Source of the DNA: Saprospirales bacterium | Lineage (GTDB): Bacteria > Bacteroidota > Bacteroidia > Chitinophagales > Saprospiraceae | Reading direction: 5' to 3' | Length of the DNA stretch: 64,000 nucleotides | Assembly (NCBI GenBank): GCA_016711045.1 | Contig: JADJTT010000002.1 | Span: forward strand, 62,001 to 126,000 | Shown: piece by piece, positions 1 to 9,207 of the stretch | Layout: each line of letters opens with the position of its first letter | Numbering within the stretch: the first letter of the stretch is position 1 | The notes under the pieces: generated by a model | The model's input: the letters and a program-made list of their open reading frames with translations, nothing else | What the model was told of the DNA's origin: nothing | Databases searched by the model: none | Made by a program: the position numbers and the translations under genes

Positions 1-762
1 GGACCGAAGCATATGAAGCTCCTCCGGGGTGAGGTATTCCAACAGGAAACTGTCGGGTACGTGGATCTCTTTCTCTTTCTGGATCTGAAGGTCTTCAAAA
101 CCCGCGTCCTGAACCAGGCCGAGGTAGGCTTCTTTTTGAATGGCGCCCGACACGCAGCCCGCATAAAACTCGGCGGCGGTTTTCAGCTTTTCGGGAAGTT
201 CTCCTTTCAATACGATATCGGAAATACTAAAGTGCCCGCCTGGTTTCAATACCCGGAAGACTTCAGAGAAGGCGCGTTGCTTATTGGGCACCAGGTTGAG
301 TACGCAATTGCTCACCACCACGTTGGCCGTAGCATCCGGGAGGGGCATTTCTTCGATGTCGCCAAATATGAATTCCACATTGGAAAAACCCAATTTATGG
401 GCATTCTCCCGAGCCCGGTTCACCATATCAGGCGTGAAATCAATGCCGATCACGCGGCCAGTCTCCCCGGTTTCTGCCCGGGCCACAAAGCAGTCGTTGC
501 CCGCGCCGGAGCCCAGGTCTAACACCGTATCTCCTTTCGAGATACGGGCAAACTGCGTGGGGAGTCCGCAACCCAAGCCCATATCCGCATCCGGGTTATA
601 GCCCTCCAATTGCTCGTACGACTCGCTCATGATGTGGTATACCTCCACCTTGGCGTCGCTTGTGCCGCAGCAGGAAGAAGTGCAACAACTATCCTGCTCT
701 TGCCTGGCGATCTCGCCGTACTTTTGTCTTACCAGTTCCTTTAATTGATCAGGGGTTTCCAT
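1..762 (-). CDS. arsM: Arsenite methyltransferase, 3' end beyond window
   Basis: Reading from the ATG at 762 to the window edge gives 254 codons with no stop, so the C-terminus is missing. The product is an S-adenosylmethionine-dependent As(III) methyltransferase. The N-terminus carries two CC pairs (DSCCTSSCCGTS, about residues 25-35), then GYNPDADMGLGCGLPTQFA and the SAM-binding motif VLDLGSGAGNDCFVA (about 80-94). Cysteines in GLGCG (about 65) and YAGCVSGA (about 203) match the arsenic-binding cysteines of ArsM; the third would lie in the missing part. No ars repressor or pump is visible in the window, so the operon context is unknown. Confidence 0.93.
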   Translation of the reverse strand, partial: METPDQLKELVRQKYGEIARQEQDSCCTSSCCGTSDAKVEVYHIMSESYEQLEGYNPDADMGLGCGLPTQFARISKGDTVLDLGSGAGNDCFVARAETGETGRVIGIDFTPDMVNRARENAHKLGFSNVEFIFGDIEEMPLPDATANVVVSNCVLNLVPNKQRAFSEVFRVLKPGGHFSISDIVLKGELPEKLKTAAEFYAGCVSGAIQKEAYLGLVQDAGFEDLQIQKEKEIHVPDSFLLEYLTPEELHMLRS

Positions 763-813
763 CTTTGTAATTTTAGTTCATCGCAATATTACGATGAACA
801 ATGGATAAATAGA

Positions 814-847
814 AAAGTTGATCCCGGTATTTATCGGGATCAACTTT
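814..847 (-). terminator. Hairpin downstream of the lipoprotein gene
   Basis: A 14-bp inverted repeat (AAAAGTTGATCCCG and its complement around GTATTTAT) lies just past the 3' end of the minus-strand lipoprotein gene. There is no long U-run, so it is a probable rather than certain terminator. Confidence 0.55.
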
Positions 848-860
848 TCCACTTTTCATC

Positions 861-1349
861 TTACAATTGATTCCCCGTCACCGAACAAGGAACCGTCAAT
901 GGGCCGGAGGATAGATCATAATCAAGCGTGAGCTCCATCTCATTTTTCAGGGAGCCTGTGCCACTGATATTTACAGTGGAGCCCTGGTAGCTAATTTGCT
1001 GGTTGGGAATAACAAGGCCGGTTTTGGAATTCACGGTAGCGGTGAAGAGGAGCCCGGCGCCAGACAATGTGATCACTACACCATCTTCGGTGGTACCCGA
1101 GGCGGTGACCACAATGGAGATGTCCTGATCAGCAGAGCCTGCACAAGCATTTTTTCCCGTGTAATTAGCGACGAATTTATCGCGCCACGGCACGCAGCTT
1201 CCATCGTCTTTTTTAGCCTTGGGATCGTAGGTATCAGACTGAGGATCCGTACAGCCTTCCGGTTGGCAACCGGTCAATACACTAGCGCTAATGGCTACCA
1301 GGGCGAAAAGCGCGATCAGGTTCACAAAATGCAACGAGGTCTTCTTCAT
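861..1349 (-). CDS. Small lipoprotein with a DDGSC-type motif
   Basis: 162 aa. A lipoprotein signal peptide ends in the lipobox LTGC (Cys28). The mature start GCTDPQSDTYDPKAKKDDGSC-like segment resembles the CTDP...NYDP.A..DDGSC motif found in many secreted Bacteroidota proteins. The rest (from about residue 60) is a low-complexity, beta-rich domain of alternating T/S/G and hydrophobic residues. No catalytic motif is seen; the function is unknown. It is transcribed toward arsM but separated from it by a hairpin, so it is probably a separate unit. Confidence 0.75.
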   Translation of the reverse strand: MKKTSLHFVNLIALFALVAISASVLTGCQPEGCTDPQSDTYDPKAKKDDGSCVPWRDKFVANYTGKNACAGSADQDISIVVTASGTTEDGVVITLSGAGLLFTATVNSKTGLVIPNQQISYQGSTVNISGTGSLKNEMELTLDYDLSSGPLTVPCSVTGNQL

Positions 1350-1434
1350 GGGTGTGCTAATTTTAGTGATACAATCGTGAATAAATCATATCGACCATAA
1401 ACGGTTTGGCACACCTGTTTAGTACTTTGGGGGG

Positions 1435-1493
1435 GTGAAGAGTGAAGCGTGAGGAGTGAAGGGTCTCTTCACTCCTCACGCTTCACCCTTCAC
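1435..1493. repeat. Long intergenic palindrome
   Basis: Arms 1435-1461 and 1467-1493 pair over 27 bp with one A/C mismatch around loop GGTCT. The arm is built from GTGAAG/GTGAGG units. It sits 3' of the rlpA-like gene and may serve as a terminator. Related unit sequence recurs at 38093-38121. Confidence 0.75.
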
Positions 1494-1497
1494 TCTA

Positions 1498-2388
1498 TTA
1501 AATATTCGCCAGATTGATCACAAACCCAGAGAGGCCATGTTTGTGTTTCAACGTAGAAAGGTAATTGACCGCATCGGTCTTGTTGCTGAATGTATGGATA
1601 AGTATCTTGTAAAGCGAGGTGCCGTCGGATTTTTTGGATTCCTTGACATACACCTGGTCAATGCCTTTTCCCATAATCATTTTAGCCTGTCGGTCCGCAT
1701 TGGAGTATTGGGAATAGGACCCGACCTGCACGGTATACCCCTGCTGGCCGGAAGGAACCCGGGCAATACCCGAAGAAGCGGGGGCATTGATAGGCGCAGA
1801 AGGTGCATTGTACGAACTTGGCACGTTGGCCATATTATAGGAGTCGGGAACCGAACCGGCGGACGGATCTTTTGCTGTTTGATTAGCCGTTGTCGTTTCA
1901 GGGAATGCATTGGTAAACGTCACCGGTTTCGGGGGAAGTGGAAGGGAGAATTTCTTTTCTTCCTCCTTGACCGTCTTCACGGTTTGCTGGGAAGCAGCTA
2001 TAGGCTGGTCCGTGTAGGTGGCTCCACTTGAATAGCCCACGACTTCGACCTTTACCTCTGCTTTTCCATCCAGCAGCAGCCCGATCTGGTCGGCAGCAGC
2101 CCAGGAGAGGTCGATGATACAACCGGGATTGTAGGGTCCCCGGTCATTCACCCGCACCATTACGGACTTGAAATTGTCCATCCGGGTTACTTTAAGCTGG
2201 GTGCCGAAAGGGTGCACTTTGTGGGCACAGGTTAACCCATACTTGTCGTAGTTTTCTCCGCTGGCCGTTCGTTTGCCTTGGAAATAATCGGCGTAATAAA
2301 TTGCAGTACCGTACTCCGGAGCTTGAGCCTTGGCAAGGGTAAAACTGAGGAATACCAAAAGGATCGTTAAATTAGTAATTGTTTTCAT
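1498..2388 (-). CDS. rlpA: RlpA-like septal ring protein with SPOR domain
   Basis: 296 aa. Signal peptide about 1-22; double-psi beta-barrel RlpA domain about 24-118, including GKRTASGENYDKYGLTCAHK, RVNDRGPYNPGCIIDLS and a hydrophobic end; a Pro/Ser/Ala-rich linker; C-terminal SPOR domain about 218-296 (YTVQVGSYSQYSNADRQAK). RlpA proteins act on denuded glycan strands at the septum, and SPOR domains bind such glycans. The barrel Asp of NDRGP is present. Whether it cleaves glycan or only binds it cannot be judged here. It is monocistronic by spacing. Confidence 0.9.
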   Translation of the reverse strand: MKTITNLTILLVFLSFTLAKAQAPEYGTAIYYADYFQGKRTASGENYDKYGLTCAHKVHPFGTQLKVTRMDNFKSVMVRVNDRGPYNPGCIIDLSWAAADQIGLLLDGKAEVKVEVVGYSSGATYTDQPIAASQQTVKTVKEEEKKFSLPLPPKPVTFTNAFPETTTANQTAKDPSAGSVPDSYNMANVPSSYNAPSAPINAPASSGIARVPSGQQGYTVQVGSYSQYSNADRQAKMIMGKGIDQVYVKESKKSDGTSLYKILIHTFSNKTDAVNYLSTLKHKHGLSGFVINLANI

Positions 2389-2467
2389 GTGTATTATTTT
2401 CTCACTGTGTAAAGTTAAGTCATTTTCCGATATGGGTAAGCCCTGTTATCAAAAAAATGCACCATTG

Positions 2468-3955
2468 TCATTTGGAAAACACAAATCGGAATTTTTCAAA
2501 CCCATCTCCTAACTCCACATAGGAATTGTCTTGTTGAAAAAAAAGGTTTGCGTCCAACACCAATGAATGATTTCCGGGAGACAAATGGAGTTCGTCATAG
2601 GGCATAAACAGGATGAAATCGTGAAAATCGGAGGAATCGTATTGGGGGGAGAAATCGGTCCTTACCGATACCTTCCCGTCTATCGTATTATAGAGTCCAT
2701 TATAGTCTAAAAGTGGCAGGCCCGAATCACCATAAAACCCTACTACCGCCCGGCACGGATGGCCCTTCAGGTTCTTCAGGTTGAACTGCAGGTGGATACG
2801 CATGCCTTTTTGGATCCCTTCATATACGTCAAAATCGACCCACATTTTGCGAAACAACGCACTGGGCGCAGGCGGCGCCAATTCATATTCGAAGGTATAA
2901 AAAGCGCTAACTGCACCGATCTGCTGCATTTGTCCGGCGGGGAGCTGGTGAAAAAGTCCGACCTGGAATTTGATCAGATGCATCCCCTCCTCCTGGTGGA
3001 GTTCTTCATAGGGAATAAAAAAGGGCACATCCGTGAAATCTGCAGAAATATAATTGGGCACAAAATCTACGCCGACGGATACATCGCCTGTAGACGTAGA
3101 GTAGGCTCCGTTGAAATCTTCGAGGGGTTCGCCCGTCGTCCCGTCATAAAACCAGGCCACGGCCCGGCAGTCTTGCCCAAATAAGTTGGCCACATTGAAA
3201 TGGGCGTGGATCCGGACTCCTTTTTCTCCCTGCTCTTCTACCTCCTTTTCTACCCAGATCCTTTTAAAGGAGGCCGTCGCTTTCTGCGGATCGGCAGGCG
3301 GCGAGCGCGGCACCATGGTGGGGGTAGTTGGTGTGGTGGAAGCGGTAAGGGACGGACTGATGGGCTTGATATCCTCATTTTGCTGTTTGGCCTCCATCCA
3401 GCCGTTGGTCACCGCCGCCAATCGGGCTGATTTGGGCGGATGAGTGCTGGTCCCGGTTTCTACCGCAAGGGTTTCCATCGCAATGCGGGCTTCCTCCAGG
3501 GATGCGCCCATTTTGTAAAGAATGAACCCGGAAAACTGGTCGGCCTCCAACTCTTTATCTGGCCGGCTGCCCTGACTATCGAGGGTATGTCCGGAAAGGT
3601 GATGGCCGATCTCGTGCGCCAGGATGCTAAGGGCCGCCCAGTCTGTCTTGGTTTGGTCCTTGATCCGAAGCATAAAGTACTGATTGTACAGGATGAACCG
3701 CTTTTCCTCGTAAATCACGGCCGCGGCATTGGGCACATTGGCGGCTTTGATGGTAAAGTTGGCAGGAAGGCCGGTGTACCGCATAATACGGTGCATGGCA
3801 TCATCAGCTTCCGTGTCGGAAGCAAAGCCGTAGAGATCTTCAACCGGATTGATCTCGCCCGTGTAGTTACAGGAATGAGAAAACAGCAATCGTTCCTGAG
3901 CGTGAACACCCCCCGACACAAGCAGGAGAGCAATCCAAAAGAAAAAATTTCTCAT
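2468..3955 (-). CDS. Secreted M48-like zinc metallopeptidase with duplicated C-terminal domain
   Basis: 495 aa. Signal peptide 1-19; gluzincin core with HEIGHH at 114-119 and the likely third zinc ligand Glu in ELEADQFSGF (about 137), as in M48-type peptidases. A Pro/Thr-rich linker (about 205-228) leads to two clearly homologous modules of about 120 residues each: FKRIWVEKEVEEQGEKGVRI... and FRKMWVDFDVYEGIQKGMRI..., both continuing with CRAV..FY, L.D(F/Y)NG.Y.T, VSV..DF and IPYEELH/MPYDELH. The repeated module is not one I can name; a binding role is inferred from its position. Probably periplasmic or extracellular. Confidence 0.8.
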   Translation of the reverse strand: MRNFFFWIALLLVSGGVHAQERLLFSHSCNYTGEINPVEDLYGFASDTEADDAMHRIMRYTGLPANFTIKAANVPNAAAVIYEEKRFILYNQYFMLRIKDQTKTDWAALSILAHEIGHHLSGHTLDSQGSRPDKELEADQFSGFILYKMGASLEEARIAMETLAVETGTSTHPPKSARLAAVTNGWMEAKQQNEDIKPISPSLTASTTPTTPTMVPRSPPADPQKATASFKRIWVEKEVEEQGEKGVRIHAHFNVANLFGQDCRAVAWFYDGTTGEPLEDFNGAYSTSTGDVSVGVDFVPNYISADFTDVPFFIPYEELHQEEGMHLIKFQVGLFHQLPAGQMQQIGAVSAFYTFEYELAPPAPSALFRKMWVDFDVYEGIQKGMRIHLQFNLKNLKGHPCRAVVGFYGDSGLPLLDYNGLYNTIDGKVSVRTDFSPQYDSSDFHDFILFMPYDELHLSPGNHSLVLDANLFFQQDNSYVELGDGFEKFRFVFSK

Positions 3956-4076
3956 GGAGGAAATAAATTTTGTTAGCGCCTTTTTCGGATACCGGCAAAA
4001 GACCGGAATTGTACCCCCAATTAACGAAAAAATAGGGAGAAATGGTTTGTCCAGGGCATTTGATTTTTTCCAGCGA

Positions 4077-4670
4077 TCAGAATAGTTTGCTGGCGCCGGT
4101 TCCGATCCCGATGATCATGCGGATGGCATCTTCGGGCTTTACATCCACAAATTGAACCTGATTGCTTTCCAGATAAAAGATAAATCCATTGGTGGGGTTG
4201 GGAGCCGTAGGCACAAAAACGGTAAATTTCCCATTATCGTGCTCATCGGCGATGAAGCCATACATTTTGGTGTTATTGCCGTAGGGTTCAACCAAAACTA
4301 CCTGCGAGAACGGCATTTTCTTTGCTCCGGTGAACTGCAATACCGTTTCCTTGATCGTGCCGTAAAGCGGCAGGCGATTGAACAATTCGTTTTCGACAAG
4401 GGAGACAATGCCTTTCCCCAAACGGGTTTGCACGAACAGTCCTACCAGGAAAAAAAAGACGATGATCAACGCCAGGGTTATCAGGTCCGTCAGCACATGA
4501 CTGGTGATATAAGGAAGTTTGATGAGGTCGGAAATCGGCGCGATGATGGAACGCAGGAAATCAAAAACAAGCTTGGCCAGGAGTATGAAAATGGTCAAAG
4601 GCAATACCACGATAGCGCCCCCAAAAAGGGTGGTCCGCAAAAAATTATTGAACCGTTTCATTGGTGTCAT
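4077..4670 (-). CDS. DUF502 family membrane protein
   Basis: 197 aa. Two hydrophobic segments (about 13-38 and 57-80) with the family-typical N-terminus KRFNNFLRTTLFGGAIVVLPL, followed by a soluble domain containing GFIADEHDNGKFTVFVPTAPNPTNGF. This matches the DUF502 family of bacterial and plant inner-membrane proteins, whose biochemical role is unsettled. Met4 is an alternative start. Confidence 0.85.
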   Translation of the reverse strand: MTPMKRFNNFLRTTLFGGAIVVLPLTIFILLAKLVFDFLRSIIAPISDLIKLPYITSHVLTDLITLALIIVFFFLVGLFVQTRLGKGIVSLVENELFNRLPLYGTIKETVLQFTGAKKMPFSQVVLVEPYGNNTKMYGFIADEHDNGKFTVFVPTAPNPTNGFIFYLESNQVQFVDVKPEDAIRMIIGIGTGASKLF

Positions 4671-4730
4671 TCGATCTTTCTTTTTATCAATCTAAACACC
4701 CCACAACCAATTATTCCTTTGCTACTTCCA

Positions 4731-4767
4731 AAAAAAATACTGCGCCCCGATGACATCGGGGCGCAGT
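4731..4767 (-). terminator. Rho-independent terminator after the DUF2752 gene
   Basis: A 13-bp GC-rich stem (4739-4751 with 4755-4767, loop GAC) is followed on the minus strand by a run of T residues (complement of 4731-4737). Placement 24 bp after the DUF2752 stop fits termination of the 5574-4791 unit. Confidence 0.85.
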
Positions 4768-4790
4768 AGTGAAAACACGGCTATTCTTTT

Positions 4791-5120
4791 CTACGCATGA
4801 AGCGCTCGAAACTGCTTCCAATCCTTCAAAAACCACTTGGCCCACATAAAGGCAAGCAACGGGAATACGACAAAAGCCAATTGATTGTAGTAAAAGGCTT
4901 CTGTGAAATCCAGATGGATCAGGTGCATGGTGGCGCGCGTCATTCCGCATGCATAGCATTCCAGGCCAAACAACACCTGCGAAAGGCAGATGGATTGACC
5001 CTTATCGAAATACGTGGCAGGCAGGATCAACAACACCACCGGCACCAGGATATAGAAGGCCAGTTTAAAGTAAAGAAAATAGCGATTTTGCTTAAAGCGC
5101 CGGATCATACCCACTTCCAT
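4791..5120 (-). CDS. DUF2752 membrane protein
   Basis: 109 aa with hydrophobic segments about 14-34 and 78-95. The central motif CLSQVLFGLECYACGMTRA is diagnostic of DUF2752 (conserved C-x-x-CGMTRA). Its start lies 29 bp inside the upstream TM2 gene, which indicates co-transcription. The TM2/DUF2752 pairing is recurrent in Bacteroidota. No enzymatic role is known. Confidence 0.85.
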   Translation of the reverse strand: MEVGMIRRFKQNRYFLYFKLAFYILVPVVLLILPATYFDKGQSICLSQVLFGLECYACGMTRATMHLIHLDFTEAFYYNQLAFVVFPLLAFMWAKWFLKDWKQFRALHA

Positions 5121-5574
5121 CAGCCGGACCGAGGTCGCCAGTAATGATGCGGATCAGGTCAATGAGTGCCCAAATACCGCAGCCGCCACCTGTAAGCAAC
5201 TGAATGATACCAATAGTGGTATACCCCAGGTAGAAACGGTGGATGCCCAGGTAACCCAGGAAGATTACAAGAAGCAACGCGATGAGCTGGCTTTTAGGCG
5301 CAGAAGAACTCCCGTCTTTGAGGCTTTTCTTGATTTGTTTCTGGGCTTTCTTCAACACGAGGGTCTCTTTAAAGCTCAGTTTTTGCCCCGTCATCTCTTT
5401 GATCTGGTTCGGAGTCAATTGGATGAATTCGTCTACCGTCAGGCCGGGTTGAGTGCCGTTGAGTAGTTGTTCCATAGCACTGTTGTGCTCTACAGCTACT
5501 ACCGCCTGGGTGGTAGTTACACTAACCAGGGTGCAGATTGCCGCTAATAAGGCGAATTGTAATACCTTTCTCAT
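5092..5574 (-). CDS. TM2 domain membrane protein
   Basis: 160 aa. Signal peptide about 1-24, a Lys-rich helical linker, then a TM2 domain from about 95 (LLLVIFLGYLGIHRFYLGYT and GGGCGIWALIDLIRIITG), two short membrane helices joined by a tight turn. Its 3' end overlaps the DUF2752 gene by 29 bp. Molecular function is unknown for the family. Confidence 0.88.
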   Translation of the reverse strand: MRKVLQFALLAAICTLVSVTTTQAVVAVEHNSAMEQLLNGTQPGLTVDEFIQLTPNQIKEMTGQKLSFKETLVLKKAQKQIKKSLKDGSSSAPKSQLIALLLVIFLGYLGIHRFYLGYTTIGIIQLLTGGGCGIWALIDLIRIITGDLGPADGSGYDPAL

Positions 5575-5743
5575 TCACATAGCAATTTTGGGTGAAATGC
5601 CTACTCTTAAAGCTTTTCGGCTACCGCTTCCTACTCTCTTATGGATTTTCGGAAAACTCCGTACTGGCATAAAAATAGAAAAAGTCCGATATCCCTGTAT
5701 ATGAAACGGATGTTAATGTCGGTTAAATTTTGTTATCCTTCCG

Positions 5744-8062
5744 TTACATCCCTACATCCAGGCGCAGCGAAAAATTCCGGGGAGATTCAATTAACCCGGG
5801 TCGTACCGTATATTCCGCATTGAACAGGTTGTCGACCAGGAAGGAGACCTTGGCCTTTTCCCGGAGCTTATACCCTACCCGGAAACCGGCATTGACGTAG
5901 CCGCTACCGTTCTCTTCCCGGTATGGTTTCAACCCGGGCACGACCAACACTTCAAATACCCGGTCGATATTCTCCATGTCACTTGCCGCAAATACCGCTA
6001 CACCCATGGAGAATTTTTCATACGTACTCTCCCAATCGAACTTGAATGTCCTGCGGTTCCGGTATTTGAGTACATTGTAATCAACAGAAGAGCCGAATGC
6101 GTTGATCTGCCCTTCTGTGGGGATTTCACCCGGGCTGGCCGGATTCGTATCAAAATGGGCAAATTTGGGATCAATCCAGGTAAAGCCGGTCAGCAGGTTG
6201 CTGGGCATGCCCAAAAGCTTGCCCCGGCCAGCCACGGTAAATTCCAACCCTTTGATGATCGTGCCGCCCACGTTTTGCGATTGAAATCCCGTGGGAAAAA
6301 TATCCACAAACGTAAATTCCATCATTTCGTCGTATTCCGACCAAAAAGCCGCTACATCCAGAAAGCCTTCAAAGCCGAAAAAACGAAAACCCTGCTTGAC
6401 AGCTAATTCCGTCGACCAGCCGGTTTCAGATCGAAGTTCGGGATTGGGACTGATCGGGACGCCCCCAAAGGTGGTGGTAATATATTTCTCGGCAATGGTG
6501 GGATACCGGTACCCTTGTCCCCAGGAAGCCCGCAGAAATGTGAACTCCGCCACCTCCAGGTTGGCGCCAAAGCGGAATACAGGCTTGGATTCGCGCTCAT
6601 TCGAGGCCGGAACCGTTACTGTTTTGATCCCATCAAAATAGGAATACCCCGGGTTGTTGAGCCGGTTGGATTCATACCGGAATCCGCCTGACAGGTTGAG
6701 TCGGTCAAATAACTTCTGATCCATCTGCACATAACCGGCCAGGTTAAATGACCGGTAAGTGGTATCCCCGTAAAGCTCTGCCTGAATCCCCGTGCCGGAG
6801 ACGACCACCCCGGCAGTCGTGACGAGTTGAATACCCGCAAACTGCCGCTGAAACTGGTATTCCCCATAATGGAGTTGGGAGGCATTGGACTGGTTATTGA
6901 TCGAATTGTTTTCTACGCTGTAATAACGGCCCATGATCTTGTGGCGGTTGCCCCAGGGATCGAAATAAGTGACATAAGGATCGATATTGAATCGAAGCCG
7001 CCGGGTAGCTGAATAGGCCGACCGGGTTCCTTTTAATGCCCCGTCGGCATTGTTAAGCCAGAAAAAGAAACTCTGGGTCTGTCCGCCGTTAAAGTTAGAG
7101 CTGAACCCAATATTGAGGTTATCGGTTGGCCGGTATCGCATGCCTACGGTCAGGCGCTGATAGTCTACAAAATTGCGCTCCAGGTAGCTCTGTTCCTTGA
7201 GTGCAAACCCGCTCATCACCAAATCGAAGCGATCAAACCGGCGCTTGTAGGTCATGCTGCCGCCTGTGGCGTACGGCGTATTATTACCCCACCATTTCTT
7301 GGCGGGGTCTTTCGGCGCCCCATAGATGCTGTGAAACAAGGCGGCTTTGAATTCGGGTTGCGATTTCGCAAAACTGGTCCTGATATTGATGATCCCATTA
7401 AGGGCAGAAGACCCGTACAAGGCCGAGGCAGCCCCCTTCACTACTTCGATCTGCTCGATGTTCTCCACCGGCAGGTCGTTCCAGTTGGGAAAACCGGCAT
7501 CGGCTTGGAGCATGGGGATGTCGTCGACGAGCAACAACACCCGGCTGCCGGCGCCGTATGAAAATCCCGATCCACCCCGAATATTGGCCTGCCCGTCAAT
7601 GATATTGACCCCCGGCACTTTCTCGAGCACCTGGTCGACCGACACGGTATTGACGCTTTCGATCATTTGAGGCCTTATCACCTCCAGCGAAACCGTCACC
7701 TCTCCGAGCGACTTTTCAAACTTCCCGCTGGTTACGGTGGCGGTCTTCAACATGGTGGCGGCTTCAGTCAGCTTTACATCCAGTGTCTGGGTTTTGCCTG
7801 CTTCCACCACAACCTCGATCGTCTGGGTAGCGTACCCCACATAGGTAAATTCCAGGTCGTAGGTGCCAGGTTGAAGGGAAAGCGAATACTGACCTTCAAA
7901 GTCAGTGATCGTACCGACAGAGCCTACCCGAATCGTCACGGAATACAACGGTTCGTCGTTGGCTTCGTCAATAATGGTTCCTTCTATTGTTCCTTTTTGT
8001 GAAAACAGGGAAAGGCTGAAAAAAAGGAAGGACAGTGTAATCCAAAAGTAACAATGCTTCAT
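5744..8062 (-). CDS. TonB-dependent outer membrane receptor
   Basis: 772 aa from the Met at 8062, chosen because it begins a good signal peptide (MKHCYFWITLSFLFFSLSLFS); an in-frame Met 28 codons upstream lacks one. Order: carboxypeptidase-like regulatory domain (about 24-105, GTIEGTIIDEANDEPLYSVT), plug (about 120-230, DQVLEKVPGVN, RVLLLVDDIPM, IEVVKGAASALYGSSALNG), then a beta-barrel ending LRLDVGM. This is the CirA/BtuB-like single-gene type rather than SusC, and no SusD partner follows. Substrate cannot be told from the sequence. There is no clear TonB-box assignment. Confidence 0.92.
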   Translation of the reverse strand: MKHCYFWITLSFLFFSLSLFSQKGTIEGTIIDEANDEPLYSVTIRVGSVGTITDFEGQYSLSLQPGTYDLEFTYVGYATQTIEVVVEAGKTQTLDVKLTEAATMLKTATVTSGKFEKSLGEVTVSLEVIRPQMIESVNTVSVDQVLEKVPGVNIIDGQANIRGGSGFSYGAGSRVLLLVDDIPMLQADAGFPNWNDLPVENIEQIEVVKGAASALYGSSALNGIINIRTSFAKSQPEFKAALFHSIYGAPKDPAKKWWGNNTPYATGGSMTYKRRFDRFDLVMSGFALKEQSYLERNFVDYQRLTVGMRYRPTDNLNIGFSSNFNGGQTQSFFFWLNNADGALKGTRSAYSATRRLRFNIDPYVTYFDPWGNRHKIMGRYYSVENNSINNQSNASQLHYGEYQFQRQFAGIQLVTTAGVVVSGTGIQAELYGDTTYRSFNLAGYVQMDQKLFDRLNLSGGFRYESNRLNNPGYSYFDGIKTVTVPASNERESKPVFRFGANLEVAEFTFLRASWGQGYRYPTIAEKYITTTFGGVPISPNPELRSETGWSTELAVKQGFRFFGFEGFLDVAAFWSEYDEMMEFTFVDIFPTGFQSQNVGGTIIKGLEFTVAGRGKLLGMPSNLLTGFTWIDPKFAHFDTNPASPGEIPTEGQINAFGSSVDYNVLKYRNRRTFKFDWESTYEKFSMGVAVFAASDMENIDRVFEVLVVPGLKPYREENGSGYVNAGFRVGYKLREKAKVSFLVDNLFNAEYTVRPGLIESPRNFSLRLDVGM

Positions 8063-8166
8063 AAGGGGTAACTTTTTTTGCCCAGTCAGGGAAACGAATG
8101 GGTTTTCAAGATCGTTGAAAAGAGGGAGGGGATGCCAAATTTCCACAAATTTTCACCTCCTTCTGC

Positions 8167-8174
8167 CAAAGTTA
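8167..8174 (-). promoter_or_regulatory. Candidate Bacteroidota -7 element
   Basis: The minus strand reads TAACTTTG, matching TAnnTTTG, about 105 bp upstream of the TonB receptor start. A CAAA (TTTG on the minus strand) lies further upstream, but its spacing is longer than the usual 19-20 bp, so support is modest. Confidence 0.35.
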
Positions 8175-8297
8175 GAATTTTGTGGGATATTTTTGGCCAA
8201 ATATTAAAGGCCTCTTTTTATGGAAACAGTCTTAAATTTACTCTCTACAACCGGATACTAATATCCATTATTTACTTAAATCAAACCTCCTTGTTTC

Positions 8298-9110
8298 ATG
8301 AAAAAAGTACTACTTACTTCGCTGGTCATTTTTACCGCACTTGTCAGCAGCTTTGCTCAATTTGGCACCTGCGCGCCCGATCAAAGCTACCAGGATTCTC
8401 TCCCTGGTGTATACCCTCTTCCATACGACGAAGCGACCAACCCCTTTGGTGGGATTACGGATAGCGCCTGCCTGAATAAAAACTACCAGTTTATCTTTAC
8501 CGCAGCGGTGGGAGATACCCTCAACTTCGGTGGCACTCCTTATTTGCTGGATTCCATCCGCATTACCGGGGTTACCGGCCTGCCTGCAGGGTTTGATTAC
8601 AACTGCAGCAATTCCTCCTGCACTTTCCTGCAAAATCAATTGGGTTGCGCCGTGGTCTTCGGAAAAGCCACCAACCCGGCAGATATCGGCCAGCATGAGT
8701 TGTTTATTTCCGCAATCGTCTACACAGGAGGCCTTCCCATTCCGCTCACCTTTCCCAACCCACTCATCGCCCCAGGCCATTTTTACCTCTATGTACTGGA
8801 AGAAAACAGCCCCAATTGCTCGGTATTCAGCAGCCTTTTTGAAGTGGCCAGTGAATTCGAAAGCATTCGCAACGTGCCCAACCCCTTCACGGCAATTACC
8901 ACGATCGAGGTCGAATCGCGCGAATCCGGTAACTACCAGTTCCAGGTTTCTGACATGCTCGGACGGGTGGTACATACCCAATCAGTCCAGATCGTAGAAG
9001 GCCTCAATCAGGTCGAATTCGATGGCAGCCAATTGCCTGATGGGTTGTACCTGTACACGTTCTCGAACGGCATTTCACAAGTGACCAAGAAAATGCAGAT
9101 CAGCCGTTAA
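8298..9110 (+). CDS. Secreted protein with T9SS type A sorting domain
   Basis: 270 aa. Signal peptide 1-20 (MKKVLLTSLVIFTALVSSFA); a central Cys-containing domain (NCSNSSCTFLQNQLGC), which I cannot assign to a family; a C-terminal type IX secretion sorting domain from about 192 with NVPNPFTAITTIEVES, SDMLGRVV and LPDGLYLYTFSNG. The domain predicts export across the outer membrane and surface attachment. It is divergent from the TonB receptor and followed by a strong terminator. Confidence 0.88.
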   Translation: MKKVLLTSLVIFTALVSSFAQFGTCAPDQSYQDSLPGVYPLPYDEATNPFGGITDSACLNKNYQFIFTAAVGDTLNFGGTPYLLDSIRITGVTGLPAGFDYNCSNSSCTFLQNQLGCAVVFGKATNPADIGQHELFISAIVYTGGLPIPLTFPNPLIAPGHFYLYVLEENSPNCSVFSSLFEVASEFESIRNVPNPFTAITTIEVESRESGNYQFQVSDMLGRVVHTQSVQIVEGLNQVEFDGSQLPDGLYLYTFSNGISQVTKKMQISR

Positions 9111-9125
9111 ATTCTTTCCTGAAAA

Positions 9126-9161
9126 GGGGGAGTGCGCCTGCTGCGCACTCCCCCTTTTTTT
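9126..9161 (+). terminator. Rho-independent terminator
   Basis: A 12-bp perfect GC-rich stem (9126-9137 with 9143-9154, loop CTGCT) followed directly by seven T residues, 16 bp after the stop of the T9SS protein. Confidence 0.95.
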
Positions 9162-9207
9162 ATTGTAATCTCATTCAACTTTTCCCCTTTTAACCTGTTC
9201 ACCTGCT

